A DNA stretch of 64,000 nt from Synchiropus splendidus (lineage: Eukaryota; Chordata; Actinopteri; Syngnathiformes; Callionymidae): positions 26,893,501 to 26,957,500 of the forward strand of contig NC_071339.1 in assembly GCF_027744825.2 (NCBI RefSeq). Direction: 5' to 3'. The notes beneath the pieces are model-generated. The model was not told where the DNA came from, did no database searches, and was given only the letters and a program-made list of their open reading frames with translations. The translations under genes were made by a program, and so were the position numbers. Shown here in pieces: positions 48,225 to 59,989 of this stretch. How positions within the stretch are numbered: the first letter of the stretch is position 1; each line of letters opens with the position of its first letter.

Positions 48225-48850
48225 AATTAATTGCCTTGACACCTGGTTGTTACACTACTCTGCAAACCTTGGTTTATCACAAGCTGTGGGATGTGGAATG
48301 TGTGGGCAAAGCAGCCCAGGCTCTGCACCCCGAGGTTGTCCATAGCTTTTCGCATATCGCTTGCATTGGCTCTCAAAATGGCATGCGTTTTTTCAAGTGG
48401 GATGTGTTCAATACGTCTTTGATGGCTACAGAGATGGAGTGGCTAGTGTCTGAGCAGAAAATGTTTTTAGCGTGGAACGCAGCACTACATAGAGTAAAGC
48501 TCGCGTCACACCATTACACGGTTAATCTTAACAATGACAGTGGGCAAACAAGTAGAACTCCATATATCTGATGTGACACTCATAATAGAAACCTTTTCCA
48601 ATTCCAGCAACAATGTTCCATGCTTTCTTGAAGATTTCAGGAAGAGCGTTGTCTGAAAAATATTTAGAGGAACAATAAATTCAAGAACCTTATTTTTGAC
48701 GGTCTCACACCGTCTGGGGTAACCGTTTCTCTGTCTTTGTAGTGAGGCCGGCAAAGCTGCTCCGTTTCGTCGAAACCTTTGCTTTGCATAAATTGCACGT
48801 CACTGCAGCCGTTGTTGGTGTGACTAGCGTGAAATACTTCCACACCGCTG
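48225..48850 (-). pseudogene. hAT transposase relic with BED-type zinc finger
   Basis: Minus-strand reading from 48850 downward gives three blocks in the order of a ZBED/hAT transposase. First is a BED-finger-like piece with CNLCKAKVSTKRSS (about 48780-48815), where the Cys pair would bind zinc. Next is VKNKVLEFIV and SVTSDIWSS (about 48520-48720), matching the conserved 'TTDIWSS' segment. Last is ILRANASDMRKAMD...SLGCFAHT (about 48290-48375), matching the 'LRDNASNMVKAM...SLGCFAHTL' catalytic region. In the last block the expected Asp is Ala (codon 48368-48370). Frames shift between blocks and the C-terminal dimerisation domain is missing. Such proteins cut and paste hAT elements; this one is dead. 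A domesticated ZBED gene is unlikely given the breaks. Confidence 0.75.
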
Positions 48851-50756
48851 TAACTTCTTATGTTTCCTCTGATAGCAGCATATTACAGTGTGATTAATCG
48901 CAGTGTTGAGTAAGACCCCATGTTGTTCCCTCATAATGGACAGTCAAAATAATTGTATGCCCTTGTTCTTTGTCATGATTGATCCTTCATATTTCATTGG
49001 CTGCTATATAACTATGCAGGTCTTATCTGGCCCACTTGTCAGTGTCCTCCTACATTTGTGGTCCCTGTAAACCTCACTCACACTCTCACAATCAGCCTCC
49101 CACTCTCATGTATACATGTCGCTCTATTTTGGTCTTATATGAGCAGTGTAGCATTAATCCTTTAAGCACACCTACGCCACAATCTACGCTCAATTATTGA
49201 GGTGTCACATCTGATTGACCTGATTGAGCTTTAACGATTGAGAGTGTTGAGTTCAAGCATACACTGCAGGACTCAACGATGTTTTCAAGAACACCTATGA
49301 TGCAGGAAGTTTCATCTTTTGACCCTGCAACAGTCGAGAGAGGCAATAGAAATCTACTGATGTGAGTCCTCCCCACACAGGACATTGTTGTCCATACTTT
49401 GGAATCGTGACCTGAGGGGTAGATTTTTAATGCGTTGCAGAACTCGCTCTCTATCTCAAGATCACATTTTCAAGGTGTGGATCTTTTTCGGAATTGACTG
49501 CAATTAGACTTCACCTTGACTCAGGGCTGACATGCTAGACTCTGTATGTTTTCCTGTTTTACTTTGATTTCTTTTTTTTTTTTTTTTTACATTTAATGTG
49601 TCAAATTCGGACGCATCACTACATGCTCATTAATGAGCCTCATTCACATCACAGGAGAAGATAAAAGTAGAGCTCCGACTGCGACCAACCACTTTAAATG
49701 CAACATTGATACAAGCTCTAATGACCTTCACTAAGAGGGGTTTGGGGTCTCCATTTGTAAACTCAACAATAGAGGTCAATGCACCTTTCATGGCTGGTTG
49801 GAAATTAGCTAACTGATTTTAGTGGTATTCCTCAAGTTTGTTTGGATTTCGACCTCAACTAGACAACTTTCTTTGTTTTTGAAGAAACTGGAGCAGATAT
49901 TATAATATAATATAAAGAGAGGAAGACTTGTGTTGACCCTCCATTAAAGCAAACTTACCTTATTTTGATCTTTGAAACTCAGATCATAATTTTCTTTTCT
50001 TTTTTTTCCAAAAGAAAGCTGAAGTTAAGAAACAGCAGTGGGACATAACAGTAGAGGATTTAAAGACCCTATCACTGAGGACTGAACCCCTGACTGAGGA
50101 CCAAAAAAATGAATTTAGGATAAGAATCCATTCCACTAATAGATTCTCATTTGCTGAATGATTTCCAAGAGATTTGTGTTTTAGAACTGCAACCAACAAC
50201 CAGCTGCCCTATTCCATGAAAACTGGACAAACGCAATCTCATATTTCCACACTCTGTGTCCGATGATGAGTCCGATGACATCCCTTGAGCAACAGGAGGG
50301 GCGACTATCAGCCGGCAACAGTTAATTTTGTGTTATGTTTGGAACAATATGTAGTGCCCACTTCCGTGTGTGTCACTATTCCCAGACACCATGTGTTACA
50401 ACAAACCTACAAACCTACAAAATGGTGTGTGTTTATGAAGCCACATATAAGGTCAGCATGAAGTGAGTCGCTGCTCCAGTCCATGTGTCAAATGGTTTTA
50501 CACAGCAATAATGGATGTTGTTTGGTTTGTATTATCACAACTCTCCAGGACACACACAAAGACTTTGGAGAAAGAAATATGTTTGTGCCCGGCAGGTAAA
50601 CGAGTCGCGGGCGTTAAGTTTTCATCTCGGATAAAACAGAAAGGTGCAGAGAGGCCGACATGACCTGCAGGAGACTTTTTGGCTGAGAAGAGCCGACATG
50701 AATACAAAGCCAACGGGAAAATGATGTTAAATTGTTAGAAAGGAAGAATTGGGATC
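48851..50756. other. Non-coding, nothing recognised
   Basis: Contains a T-run at 49569-49588 and a short palindrome-like GCTCATTAATGAGCC at 49625. No gene or named repeat. Confidence 0.45.
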
Positions 50757-50895
50757 ATGGGGGGCTGGAGCCTACTTTGGACTGGGGTCACCCTGCACAG
50801 GCCACCAGCCTATAATGCGGCACACAGAGACAAACACACACTCCCGCCTAGTGACAGTTTGGATTAGATGACCTTTATTGGTCCCTTAGTAGGGA
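50757..50895. repeat. Teleost L2-type repeat tail
   Basis: Words GGGCTGGAGCCTA, CCCTGCACAGG, CACCAGCCTAT and CACAGAGACAAACACACAC follow the order of the common fish consensus 'gctggagcctatcccag...caccctggacaggtcgccagtctat...cacagagacaaacaacc'. They are followed by GACCTTTATTGGTCCCTTAG, similar to the 'actttattgatccc' LINE tails. It is a strongly diverged copy. Confidence 0.55.
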
Positions 50896-51900
50896 AAATC
50901 AAACTGTCTCAGCAGCAACATTGGATGAGAGCAAATATTCAAAGGAGGAGACCAGAGTGCCTTACCGGTGGAGTCAAATCCATTTCTGCCTAGATTGCAG
51001 AGCTCAGAACCTATTTTCAGCCAAGAGTCAGAGTTTGCTTTATGTTCTCTCTTCCCTGCATATCATTAACATCTTCAAGACAGTGAGTCCTTTCCCTCTT
51101 TCCTTTCTTTATACCAGGGAGCCCTCTAGTGGACGCCGGTGCTACTGCGTCATTCAATTTAATTCTGGGAAGTGGATTTGTGACTAACTTAATCAATTCT
51201 TATTAAATCTCATTCGTCACGCAGGTGTGGTGGTGTGAGGGACAATCATAATAACTTTGGGGGCAAATTACAGAATAATCGGGATGTAGTCTGTAATAAA
51301 AGGCAGACTTTTTAACCAGCTTGCAGTCAGAGTCCTGTGGAGTCCTGTGGAGAGATCAAGGCGGCTGTGTTGTGGTCAGACTGTGAGAAGCTCAATCCCA
51401 GCACAAAAACTCACCGTCACCGTCACCATCACATCAATCCAGGCAGTCTGTGATTGAAGGTTCAGCTCAACATCCGCACTGTTGTCAAGAAGATCTCAAG
51501 GACTGTTAACTTACAGATAAAACAGCAGTTCACTCTCTTCCTGTATCAGCGGGTGAGATGGATGTGGACCTGTTCTGAAGCTGCCTGTTGAAGTGTATTT
51601 CAGCTGTCAGAGAGACTAGATTATTGTAACTCTACAGACTCAGTAATTCAAGAAATTCAAAGTGGTTAAGTGAAAACAACGATAAAGCAGAATTGGTGCC
51701 AGTCACCCCGGCTTGCAAGGACGAGCAAACCCAGCTAATCCTAAGGGGACAAATAGAAATTTAGGCCAACAGTCTGCCGATGGAACTTCAGACTCAGACA
51801 GTCAAGTAGAATTTGTGGGGTTTGCATAAGAAACACAAAACCACCGGCCCTGCAGAAGCAGGCGGGACTCTGCCCGAGCCACAACCACACAAACTTCAAA
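50896..51900. other. Mostly unrecognised; weak LINE word at 51,615
   Basis: The plus-strand frame near 51612-51640 reads LSERLDYCNS, like the SRLDYCNSL word of L2/CR1-like polymerases, but flanking residues do not support a longer match. Nothing else is seen. Confidence 0.25.
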
Positions 51901-51902
51901 CA

Positions 51903-51950
51903 CAGAATCAGAATCAGAAAAACTTTATTAATCCCAAGTGAAATTATGTT
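51903..51950. repeat. LINE tail with 'CTTTATTAATCCC' word
   Basis: CAGAATCAGAATCAGAAAAA followed by CTTTATTAATCCCAAGTG is a very frequent teleost repeat end, usually associated with non-LTR retrotransposon tails. Confidence 0.5.
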
Positions 51951-52681
51951 CGTAATATGCTCTTTACTCAACATATCACAATAAATTAAAAAGAAATAAT
52001 AAAAAGAAATAATATTATAAAGTGCAAAAACAAAGCTATACTAAAGAGCTTAGAAACCATGTGAACAATGTGCAAGAAAATGCAGTTCAAGAAGAGCCCT
52101 TCATTGTGATTTTTTTCATAGATGAATTGTACTCGGTCTCCTCAAACTTGCTGATACATCCAACTATGGCAGAGTCGCAAACAAACACTGCAACACACTG
52201 GATCTAGGAGAAGGTGGGAGACCAGAGAATTAGTTAAATTACTCAGAGGGTCCCACATGGTTTCTGTCATACAACTTAACTGCAAGTGAGGACAAAATGG
52301 GAGAAGGAACGGAATTAGCTTGCAGAACACGCACTCTCAAGCCAGACACCTGAATCTACAACAGCATTCAGGGTTGACTGCAAGAAGCTTGGTTAATACA
52401 ATATAAGCCTCATACATGAACCCAAAGGGGAGGCCAACCCTCTCTAGCGGCGCATGTAATGGTGAGGGATAGTGAACCAAAAGCTTGGAAACAAATGCAG
52501 GCTCAAGATGTTAGCGGAACCTGATTCTACAACAGTGTCCTTGGCCTGTAAGAGACAACCCCCAAAAAGGAGAATTAATTAACCATGTCCTGTCCATCAT
52601 GAGTCCCGCAAATGAATGTCGCTGGGCCACTAACCTGCTACCAATACAACACTGTAAAAGAGGTTCAACTGATCTGGTCTC

Positions 52682-53153
52682 CTAAGGAGTCACTGCCCAC
52701 TCATCCTGCTGACCTCCTCTGGACAGGCAATCTGCTGATGTGTTGCAAATTCCTGCAATGTGGAGGGCTCTCAATGACACCAGATGCGGGTTCGCCCAAG
52801 TCCACACTTTGACAGCTACCTGATAATGCCGGGTGAATCTGACACTGCCCTGGCGGTTGATGTAGGCCACGGCTGCGGTGGTGTTGGATCTTACCAGAAC
52901 ATGGACTCGACGCAGAGAGGGCGCGAAGTGGGTGAGTTCTGTAAATTGCTATCACCTCCAGCAGGTTGATGTGAAGGGGAGTGGCCACCTCCCAGATGCC
53001 GCTGACGCTCTGCAGCCCACAGGTGCCGCCCCAGCCGGTCACAGACGAGTCCGTGGAGACTTGCACCCAAGATGTGACACAGTGGAACTGGTCTTTGGAC
53101 CCTTTCCAGGTCATTCCAAAACTGAAGGTCTCTCTGGGCTGATTGGGGGGCAC
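52682..53153 (-). pseudogene. DIRS RNase H domain, frameshifted (copy 1)
   Basis: The minus-strand frame 52701-53153 has VSTDSSVTGWGGTCG (first catalytic Asp region) and PLHINLLEVIAI (catalytic Glu region). It then shifts frame to VLVRSNTTAAVAYINRQGS and LHIAGICNTSADCLSRGG (frame 52682-52870 and upstream). In DIRS RNase H the third acidic site is the Asp of R-T-D-N-T. Here the codon at 52883-52885 encodes Asn, a presumed Asp-to-Asn change. With the frameshift the domain cannot work. RNase H normally removes the RNA template during cDNA synthesis. Confidence 0.88.
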
Positions 53154-53289
53154 ACAAATGCATTCTGGTTTTGAAGGGTGAAGGTGCAGGCCGCCAAACT
53201 ACTTCTGAACAGCTCGCATGTTGCGCAGACCCAGCCGAAGCACAGCATGGGCCACTGCCATGTGTCCCAGGAGAGAAATCACAGCGTGA

Positions 53290-54169
53290 GCAAGGACCCT
53301 CATTGGGCCGTCATTCAAAACAAATGATGTCTTCTGTGTGATGGGGAGAACGTGAGCTGTAAGATCTATGGAGGTCATTCAGTCTCCCACTCTGGACGCA
53401 CTCCAGGAGTCTCCTGGTAGTCAACATCCAGAACCGTCGTCTGATCATCAATTGGTTGAGGAAACTGAGGTCCAGAATAGGTCCCCACTCTCCTGTTTTC
53501 TTGGGTCTTTGGCACTAGCTTGATTACTTCCTTTGACAGTAGAGCGTGGACCTCCTCCATCAGACATGACCGCTGGTTCTCTGAGTTCACCCAGGTCCAT
53601 GTGATGCCGCGGAACCTGGGAGGTTGACTGTGAAAATGAAGGGCGTGTCCCTGACCGAGTATCTTCTCAATCCAAATGGGCATGTAAGGACACAGGTCTT
53701 TCCAATTCAGAAGATACTCTGTCAAGACAGGCGCCCTGAGCACAGGAGTGGACCCACCCTCCCTCAGGGTGGGATTGGGCGGGTACAGGACGAAACGGCT
53801 GTCGGTGCTGAGCGCCCACTCCTCTGGGGACTTCAACTGTGGGGGGCTCTTCAAAAACAGACTCGCTTTTGTCAGCGAAGCTGTCAGAGGAAGTCGGGCC
53901 CCCAAACTCTGTGATAGTCCCCAGTGCTGGACATGTGCAGCGTTGCGGAACCGACCCCCCGGGTGGCCATCGCCTGGGTCATACCGTGCCGACAGACTAT
54001 TGAATCTGATGGAGTGAGAGAGGTTCTGCAATGGACGAGCCTCCATGTTGTTCGCTTGTGCTCTGAGCTTTTCGCCATTCCACTGCACGATGTTGGCTCT
54101 GTTAGCGCCGGGTGGGATGGTCACTCCTCCAGGGGCAGGTTGAGCTCCTGGGGCAAGCGCATCGCGCAT
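53290..54169 (-). pseudogene. DIRS reverse transcriptase, catalytic core deleted (copy 1)
   Basis: A 264-codon minus-strand frame ends at 53375. Residues 160-220 contain WIEKILGQGHALHF, PPRFRGI and EEVHALLSKEVIKLVP, the N-terminal finger region of DIRS polymerases (copy 2 has WIKQILKVGYALQF and EEVCTLLRKGVIEPV). The usual VPKK-GG-RPILDL segment is scrambled by a frameshift after KLVP. In another frame VGD, a stop and MTSIDLT (motif A start) follow, but the sequence then jumps after LPITQK to ALRLG-like and LLGHMAVAHAVLRLGL text that normally lies well beyond the YLDD box. The palm with its aspartates has therefore been lost by internal deletion. At least two stops and one frameshift are present. 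Confidence 0.88.
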
Positions 54170-54190
54170 GATGGCTGAGGGAGCGCAAAT

Positions 54191-54360
54191 GCTTCCGGAG
54201 TTCCGGATTTCATCCAGTTGTGGGAAGACAACATGCGGTCATGCCTGTATATAGTCTCACCATCCGACCTGTCAAGCACACACAATTAAACCAATGAGGT
54301 TTCAGATGAAACAAGCTACACCACGTAGTCAATAAAAACATTCACCCACTGAAACAGCTT
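54191..54360. other. Upstream flank of DIRS copy 1
   Basis: No feature recognised; it may hold the element's 5' untranslated part. Confidence 0.35.
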
Positions 54361-54362
54361 TC

Positions 54363-54378
54363 CCACCCCTGAACTAGA
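54363..54378 (-). mobile_element. hAT-like terminus
   Basis: The minus strand reads CTAGTTCAGGGGTGGGAAAG. The CAGGGGTGGGAAA start and a preceding CTAG-rich flank are hAT-like. The 47.4-kb repeat has the same CTAGTT flank directly before its CAGG end. The partner end was not found. Confidence 0.3.
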
Positions 54379-57300
54379 AGGATACCTGACAATCTATTCT
54401 CACAATGTATGGAACTTTGCCATCAGTTTTCTAGCCATCACATCATTCTTGAAGTGATCATCAGATCACAGAGGAAAGCTACTGAAATAGTATCAAAATG
54501 GTTCTACGAGTTTCATTTTTAGGAGAGACTGAAGCCGTCGGCAGGAAACAGCCGATGGAGTCATTGAGGTGAAGACAGGCGAGTGTTTTTAGATGTGGTT
54601 GGGTTGCAGGAGGACTTATCGTGCTGCTGGAAATTGAAATGTTTGAAGGGGAAATGAACATGAGTACAATAAATGGCTCAGATAGTCAGGATGAACGCAC
54701 CAATGAGTAAAACTTTCTACTCTGTTTCCACCAAATCTTCCCCCTTCATTCTCGCTCTTTTCATCTCTGAGTTCTCCTCGTGTCTGTTGCCATTATCTCT
54801 CCTCTTTGTCCTCCCTTCTTGTTGACATTCCCCTCATCATCTCATTCTTTCTGTGTTTCTGCACGTGCTTACTGTCATTAATGAGCTACCTGGCACAAAC
54901 CCATCTGCTGAATCAGCAGACGTTTGAGTCTGAATCCGTTTCACTCTGCACGTCGTAATCAAAAGTGTTGCTGTTCTCATCAAAAATCAGAGACACAGAA
55001 TGGAGACATTGGGTCTCCTCTAGGTTTAGTGTCAACCCAGTGGCTACGGAGCAGCTGCAGAAACCCAAAATGTAATAGACGTCCTTTAAACTTGAGCTCT
55101 ACAACGCGTCTCAGATGAATGACTCCGAACATGGTAGTTGTCTTCATGAGGACGGTATTTGCATTCTGGATCTGTTTTTGCTGTTATTATTTGGTATCAC
55201 TTCAACCATTTCAACATTCATCAAACTGTTAAGTTTCTCTTGTCACGTGCATTTTTGTCATTCATTTTAAACTGGAAAGCTGTTCCTGGTCGAGAACCCT
55301 CATCCACTGAAACACAGCTAAGTGAGCAAAAATTAGTCAGTCAGCCAACTGCCTACCATGTTGTGATGCCATTGGGGGATTAAATGTTTATTTATTTCCA
55401 TCTGTTTAAATGAGTGCTTTATTGATTGTATCTTTCTTTTGAAATGTTCCTCCTTTTCAGTCAACTTTTTGTCAATATTTTGTTTGGACTTTCCTCACCT
55501 GCATCATCATCCCGATCCTGGGGTCAAAACAATCCAATAAGACCCTCAAAAATATTTGGTCAATCCGCCTCCCATCCTCCATCTTTGTTCATGTATATAA
55601 TCTTCTTTTTTTCTTCTTATTTGTTTTCTTATTCCTTTTTCTCAGACTTTTTTTTTATCAAATAAAATGAATTTTCTGCATAAATATCAGATTTTCTGGA
55701 TTATCATTTGCAGGATTTTCTTTGTTTACATAGTTTCACTGACTGCAACTTGCTCTCACTTATAATAAAATATTTTATTTCCCTTGTTTTCACGTTATTT
55801 CACAGTAAACGACGTGACCAAGGACCAAGCATTAGATCATGTTTGTGAACCACCCCCATAATCTTCATGCTGACCATGAATCGATCCAAATAACACAGAT
55901 TAAGTTGGATTCACTTTACTTCGTAGGAAGCATTTTCACTGTGCCAATTGCTGGTGTGCCACATCATACAATGTGATGTCATAACCAAAACATTCATGAC
56001 TAAGGAAATGAAATGAGATCACACTGAAGTTTAAGGAAAAAAACACTTTGGAATAGAAGAACAAAAAAATGTCTATTAGCAGCAAAGAGTTTGCTCCTCA
56101 CTGGAGCTCTTCCATCCCAGGGGGCTTATTCTGGTGTCAAATACTGAAGTGTAATTCATTAAGATGAATTAACTATGAAACCTCTAATAAATTATATTGA
56201 TCATTTTAATGAAGTCTCACCCCAAAGTGAACATCTTTTGTTGAAAGTGTATAATAAATTTATCAATGAGACTGCGGAGAACAGACTTTTGTCGAGCCGC
56301 CGAAACCCTCAAAAACATAGACATTAGTGTGAAAAGTTAATTTGAAATTTAAACGTTGACATCCTGTGACAACAATCGTATATTTTAATCTTTGAAAACT
56401 AAATCAACACGGATTAAAAACATGATGCCCTTCTAAATTTCATTTTTGGCTTTAAAAGTACTTTCCACTGTCAATTGCAAATATGTCTGCCTTAATGGTC
56501 GCTGCAGGAATATTTTGAAAGCCAGAGTCTGAAAGGCAACGCAGTGAGACAAAGAGAGAAAAATCGTCAAGTTTGCTTCATGGCATTTGTCTTCTGTGAG
56601 AACAAATGAAAAGGAAAGAGATTAATCATTCTGCGGGTGTTAGCCTGCAGTGAGGCGTGAGAGAGACGGTCGAGGACGGGAGGAGGAGGAAGAAGATGCA
56701 GTCCCACACAGACGATATTCCTGAAGTCACGCAGAGAAGAATTGGACAGCAGGAGGGGCCGGCTGAGCTGTTTGACTCTCTGTCACTAGTTGGCCAGAGG
56801 TTCAAAAGTCTTTTGTGGAAACATTTACCTTCCAAAAACAACGCCTCACATTGGCTGGATGTTTAAACCAAGATGAAGCAGTACTCTGTCAGAGAGTTTC
56901 CTGAAGCGGATCTTTGCTGCCTCAGTTGTCTCAGTCAGCTGGCCATATGGTTGAGTTATGAATGCGAATATTGGTGCCCTTACAACATTTCTATTAAAAT
57001 AAAAATAGTTTGTTTTAATGACTGATGGAGAGTTGTTGCTATGTTTTTAGGTCAAATGTTTAGGCACTTCATTAATTATGAATGTGGGGTTTTTTTTCAA
57101 TTGAATTGTTTTTATAGAATATTGTGCAACAGCTGTTGTAGAATAATATGACAATTGTCATTAGGGTCACGTGCAGCGGTTAGTTAAATCATAACTTGTT
57201 TCTCAGTACCAATGGAATGTTCAACAGATATCCACCCACTCTGTATTCCAAATACACCAGAGATGGCTACCTTGTGGTGAAGACAGGAATGCCTGTTTTG

Positions 57301-58344
57301 TCTGGCGCTCCCAGAAGGTCTTGTCTCTGCGACTCAGCCTGGAGGCCAAATGTGGGCATGCACCTGTGTGACAAAGTGTATCTGGTATGAGGAATGCCCT
57401 TGATCCAGCCTCTATTTAATGTGTTTGTACTTTGATCAATTTGATTCTGACCGATTATGAATGATGCTATGCGATGCTGAGCGATGAGACGATTTTATGC
57501 TGATGTGGAATAAACCGAAGCACTGCACCCCACGGGTTCCTTCTGCCCCTGACTCGATGCCCTGAGAAGTGTATAATCAGCTGCCCGGGCTACACAGACA
57601 CACTGAAAAGTATCAATTACAGACATGGATATGGCACCGCAGTAAGAGCTGCTTATTGCAGGTTACCAAATATTCAACAACAATTACTAAAAACAAAACA
57701 TACCTGTCCATCCTCACTTGAGCAAAAGGTTTAGTAAAACTATCGGCCACCATTTCATGTGTAGGACAATGAAGACAATGACAATGGACCGTGTGACCAT
57801 GGCCCAGAAAATCATTTTAGCCGAGTCTGTGGCACAATAACCAACATTTACATAACTGTTTGTCCTCATATACCTCAAAATGCTTAAATTCATACACAAG
57901 CCTAAACAGTACAGTATACAACCGTGTGTAGCAGTAAACACTGTTGTGAGGGGCCGTCAAGCCCAAAGAAAGGAGATGACAAGAAAGAAAAATGCTGACA
58001 TGATGAGAATACTACGTGGGGAAAAATAAACAAGTGTGGATATAACAGTGTAATTAAGAATTGCATGATAAAAAGTATACCCAAAAAGATTGGTTCATAG
58101 TGGCTTATTTAATTTAAAACCCATTCCATATAGAGTCTCAAAGTGTCTCATACTATCTTGAATTCTGATGTATTTCGGGGACAAGAAATACTCTTGTACT
58201 GAATACGAAAAAATGTAAAAGATTGTCAGAAACATTTCGATATGGTCAGTTTTATACTTCTACGAAGGCTCCAGTAGGGCCACATAACTCCAGCCGATGG
58301 TCCACATTTAGCCCGGGGGCCGCACTTTTCCAGTTGATCTAAAC
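54379..58344. other. Non-coding; possible conserved element at 54,840-54,960
   Basis: No gene, RNA or intact transposon. The block near 54870-54930 (GTCATTAATGAGCTACC, AATCAGCAGACG) is enhancer-like in texture only. Frames at 56657-56866 and 57196-57390 read smoothly but carry no motif or splice signals I can defend. T-rich low complexity lies at 55600-55660. Confidence 0.4.
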
Positions 58345-58765
58345 CAGGGGTTCTGAAACTTTTTGATCTCGGGGCCCAGCTTTCCCAAAACAAATGGGCC
58401 CGGGGCCCATTCAATAGAACAGATTGATTCCTCTTGATTTCCTTTGTGAACAATAACCATATTTAATGTACTTAGACGTAAACAAACCAAAACCTTGTGA
58501 AATCATGTGAAACCATGTGATCATCCATTCAGCAGCAGACCCATGTGCAAGTCATATTCATCAAATTTACTAAAGAAAAAAAAAAAAAAAATTAAATACA
58601 CTTGATGCAAACTGAATAAAATTCTGAGTAAAATACATATAATACAACCAGGTCTAAATCATAAATCATAAAATAAAAATAATATATTTCATACAAACTC
58701 CATAGACGATATAAGTATAGTGTAAATGAAAGTATCGCCATAAAACGTTCTAATTAATTTTCACT
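58345..58765 (+). mobile_element. hAT-like non-autonomous repeat, pair with 47,033
   Basis: Starts CAGGGGTTCTGAAACTTTTT after the flank ATCTAAAC. It contains an extra GGGCCC-rich segment (58379-58410) absent from the 47-kb copy, then AACAAACCAAAACCTTGTG, CAGCAGCAGA, GTGCAAGTCAT, an A16 run and CATAAAACGTTCTAATTAAT. It is opposite in orientation to the 47-kb copy. It may be the left end of a longer element whose right end is at 62929. Confidence 0.72.
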
Positions 58766-58899
58766 TTCGTTATCATTTTTCTTTTCAAGAACTTCTCCAT
58801 AGTTGGTAACTATCACAGATTTGCAGCTGTCAAGTCAATTTAGTGACTCACTACTGACACCATACGTCGCTCATGTACTGAAACTTGCTTAGCCCTCTG
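58766..58899. other. Flank before DIRS copy 2
   Basis: The junction between the hAT-like repeat and the DIRS gag-like region; no feature is resolved. Confidence 0.35.
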
Positions 58900-58935
58900 A
58901 CCGGGCTTCGCTATTGGTATACCTCTGTTTAGCCA

Positions 58936-59893
58936 GTGAGTAAAAAGAACCAACATGCTGCCCAATCCGCCAGCAGACGGCTCCGCAGAGGGTGCAGAAT
59001 CATCAAAATTGACACCACTTGTTTGTGCCGTTGTGGTGCTTCCATTATGGTTGCGGATCTCCATGATCAATGCTTCCTGTGCCTGGGAGCTCAACACGTC
59101 ATGAGATCCTGCGCAGCCTGCAACTGTCTGCCTGGGGCCGTACCGACTGATCTTGGTTAGTCTGACCCAGAGGACCACAGCGATGAGGTGATAGACATGG
59201 AGGAGACAGACCCTTTGGAAACAACGCATCAGTTCCCGGTGAGCATTCTGCCTTCTGTGTTTGCCAGCGCCGTTGAGCTTATGGTCGTGGAGATGCCTGC
59301 ACCTGAGTCCTGCAGGCCGACCTCCTTTACCGCTGGATTGACTATGGGTCACCTGCTCGACGCAAAAAAGCTATGTTTCGTCCACGTTTGCCCCAAGCTA
59401 TCTGACATGTGGGCAATGGGTGATCAGGACGTGGCGGCTCCCCACAAGTGGTCTCCCCCAGTGAAGCGTTACATCCAGTATACTATGAGTGGAAGGCATC
59501 TCGCCAAAGAGCAAGGGAGCAAGAGCACCCCCCACGTCTGATGTAATGAGGGCCACATTAATGCCAGGGGTGCAGCCAAAACTGGAATGGGACGGAAGTC
59601 TTCGGCCGGTCTGTTTAACAGAGCTTTCATGGGCGGCACACAGGTCAGAGCGTTCTCCAGCAATATGCCGTTCCTGTGTGGATCTCTGGACCGGCTGATG
59701 ATAGACAAAACTTGCCTGACGGCGGAAGAGGTGTCTCTGGTTCAAAACACCCCTAATGTGTGTCTTACAATGGCCGAAGCATTGACTCTGGGAGCCAGAG
59801 TGCAGTGTGCACCACAGGTGGGTCACCGTCATCTATGGCTGTCCCACTCTTCCATATCTGACAGAGATAAGAAGACCATCCTCAAACTCTGTT
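58936..59893 (+). pseudogene. DIRS gag-like ORF1 (frameshifted)
   Basis: Near its start the frame reads CLCRCGASIMV, HDQCFLCLGAQH and SCAACNCLP (about 59020-59140). This is a series of C-x2-C pairs matching the zinc-binding leader of DIRS ORF1, which normally reads like C--CG---...HD-C--CLG-xH. After a change of frame the C-terminal part has VGHRHLWLSHSSISDRDKK (about 59818-59875), corresponding to the conserved 'RHLWL-LS-I-DKDK' block. The middle is broken over three frames, including a stretch with a premature stop at 59541. The protein would form the RNA-packaging particle. Minus-strand frames of up to 170 codons over this interval are shadows. Confidence 0.8.
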
Positions 59894-59989
59894 GACCGAT
59901 TCCCTTTTCGGACCGGAACTCAAATTCGCGGCCTGCCAAGAGACCTTTGATAAGGTCGGCAAAGGCCAGGCAGGATAAGACGTTCACAG

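Larger units (their letters stand above)
52600..54190 (-). mobile_element. DIRS-type YR retrotransposon relic, copy 1
   Basis: Minus-strand remnant of a DIRS element (reverse transcriptase retrotransposons that integrate with a tyrosine recombinase instead of an integrase). Order on the minus strand: the end of the gag-like/RT-leader region (from 54169), RT fingers, then an internal deletion, then the RT C-terminus and RNase H (to about 52682). Neither the tyrosine recombinase nor the terminal repeats were found: sequence below 52,660 gives no recombinase motif. It lies inverted relative to the second copy at 58.9-62.5 kb and differs from it throughout, so the two are separate insertions rather than a recent duplication. 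Confidence 0.88.

Noticed and set aside
57196..57390. Possible exon (64 codons, Cys-containing)
   Set aside because: No homology recalled, no acceptor or donor sites I trust, and no neighbouring exon.
58840..59352. 170-codon minus-strand frame
   Set aside because: It lies antisense to the DIRS gag-like ORF1, whose cysteine pairs are on the plus strand; no motif is seen in the minus frame.
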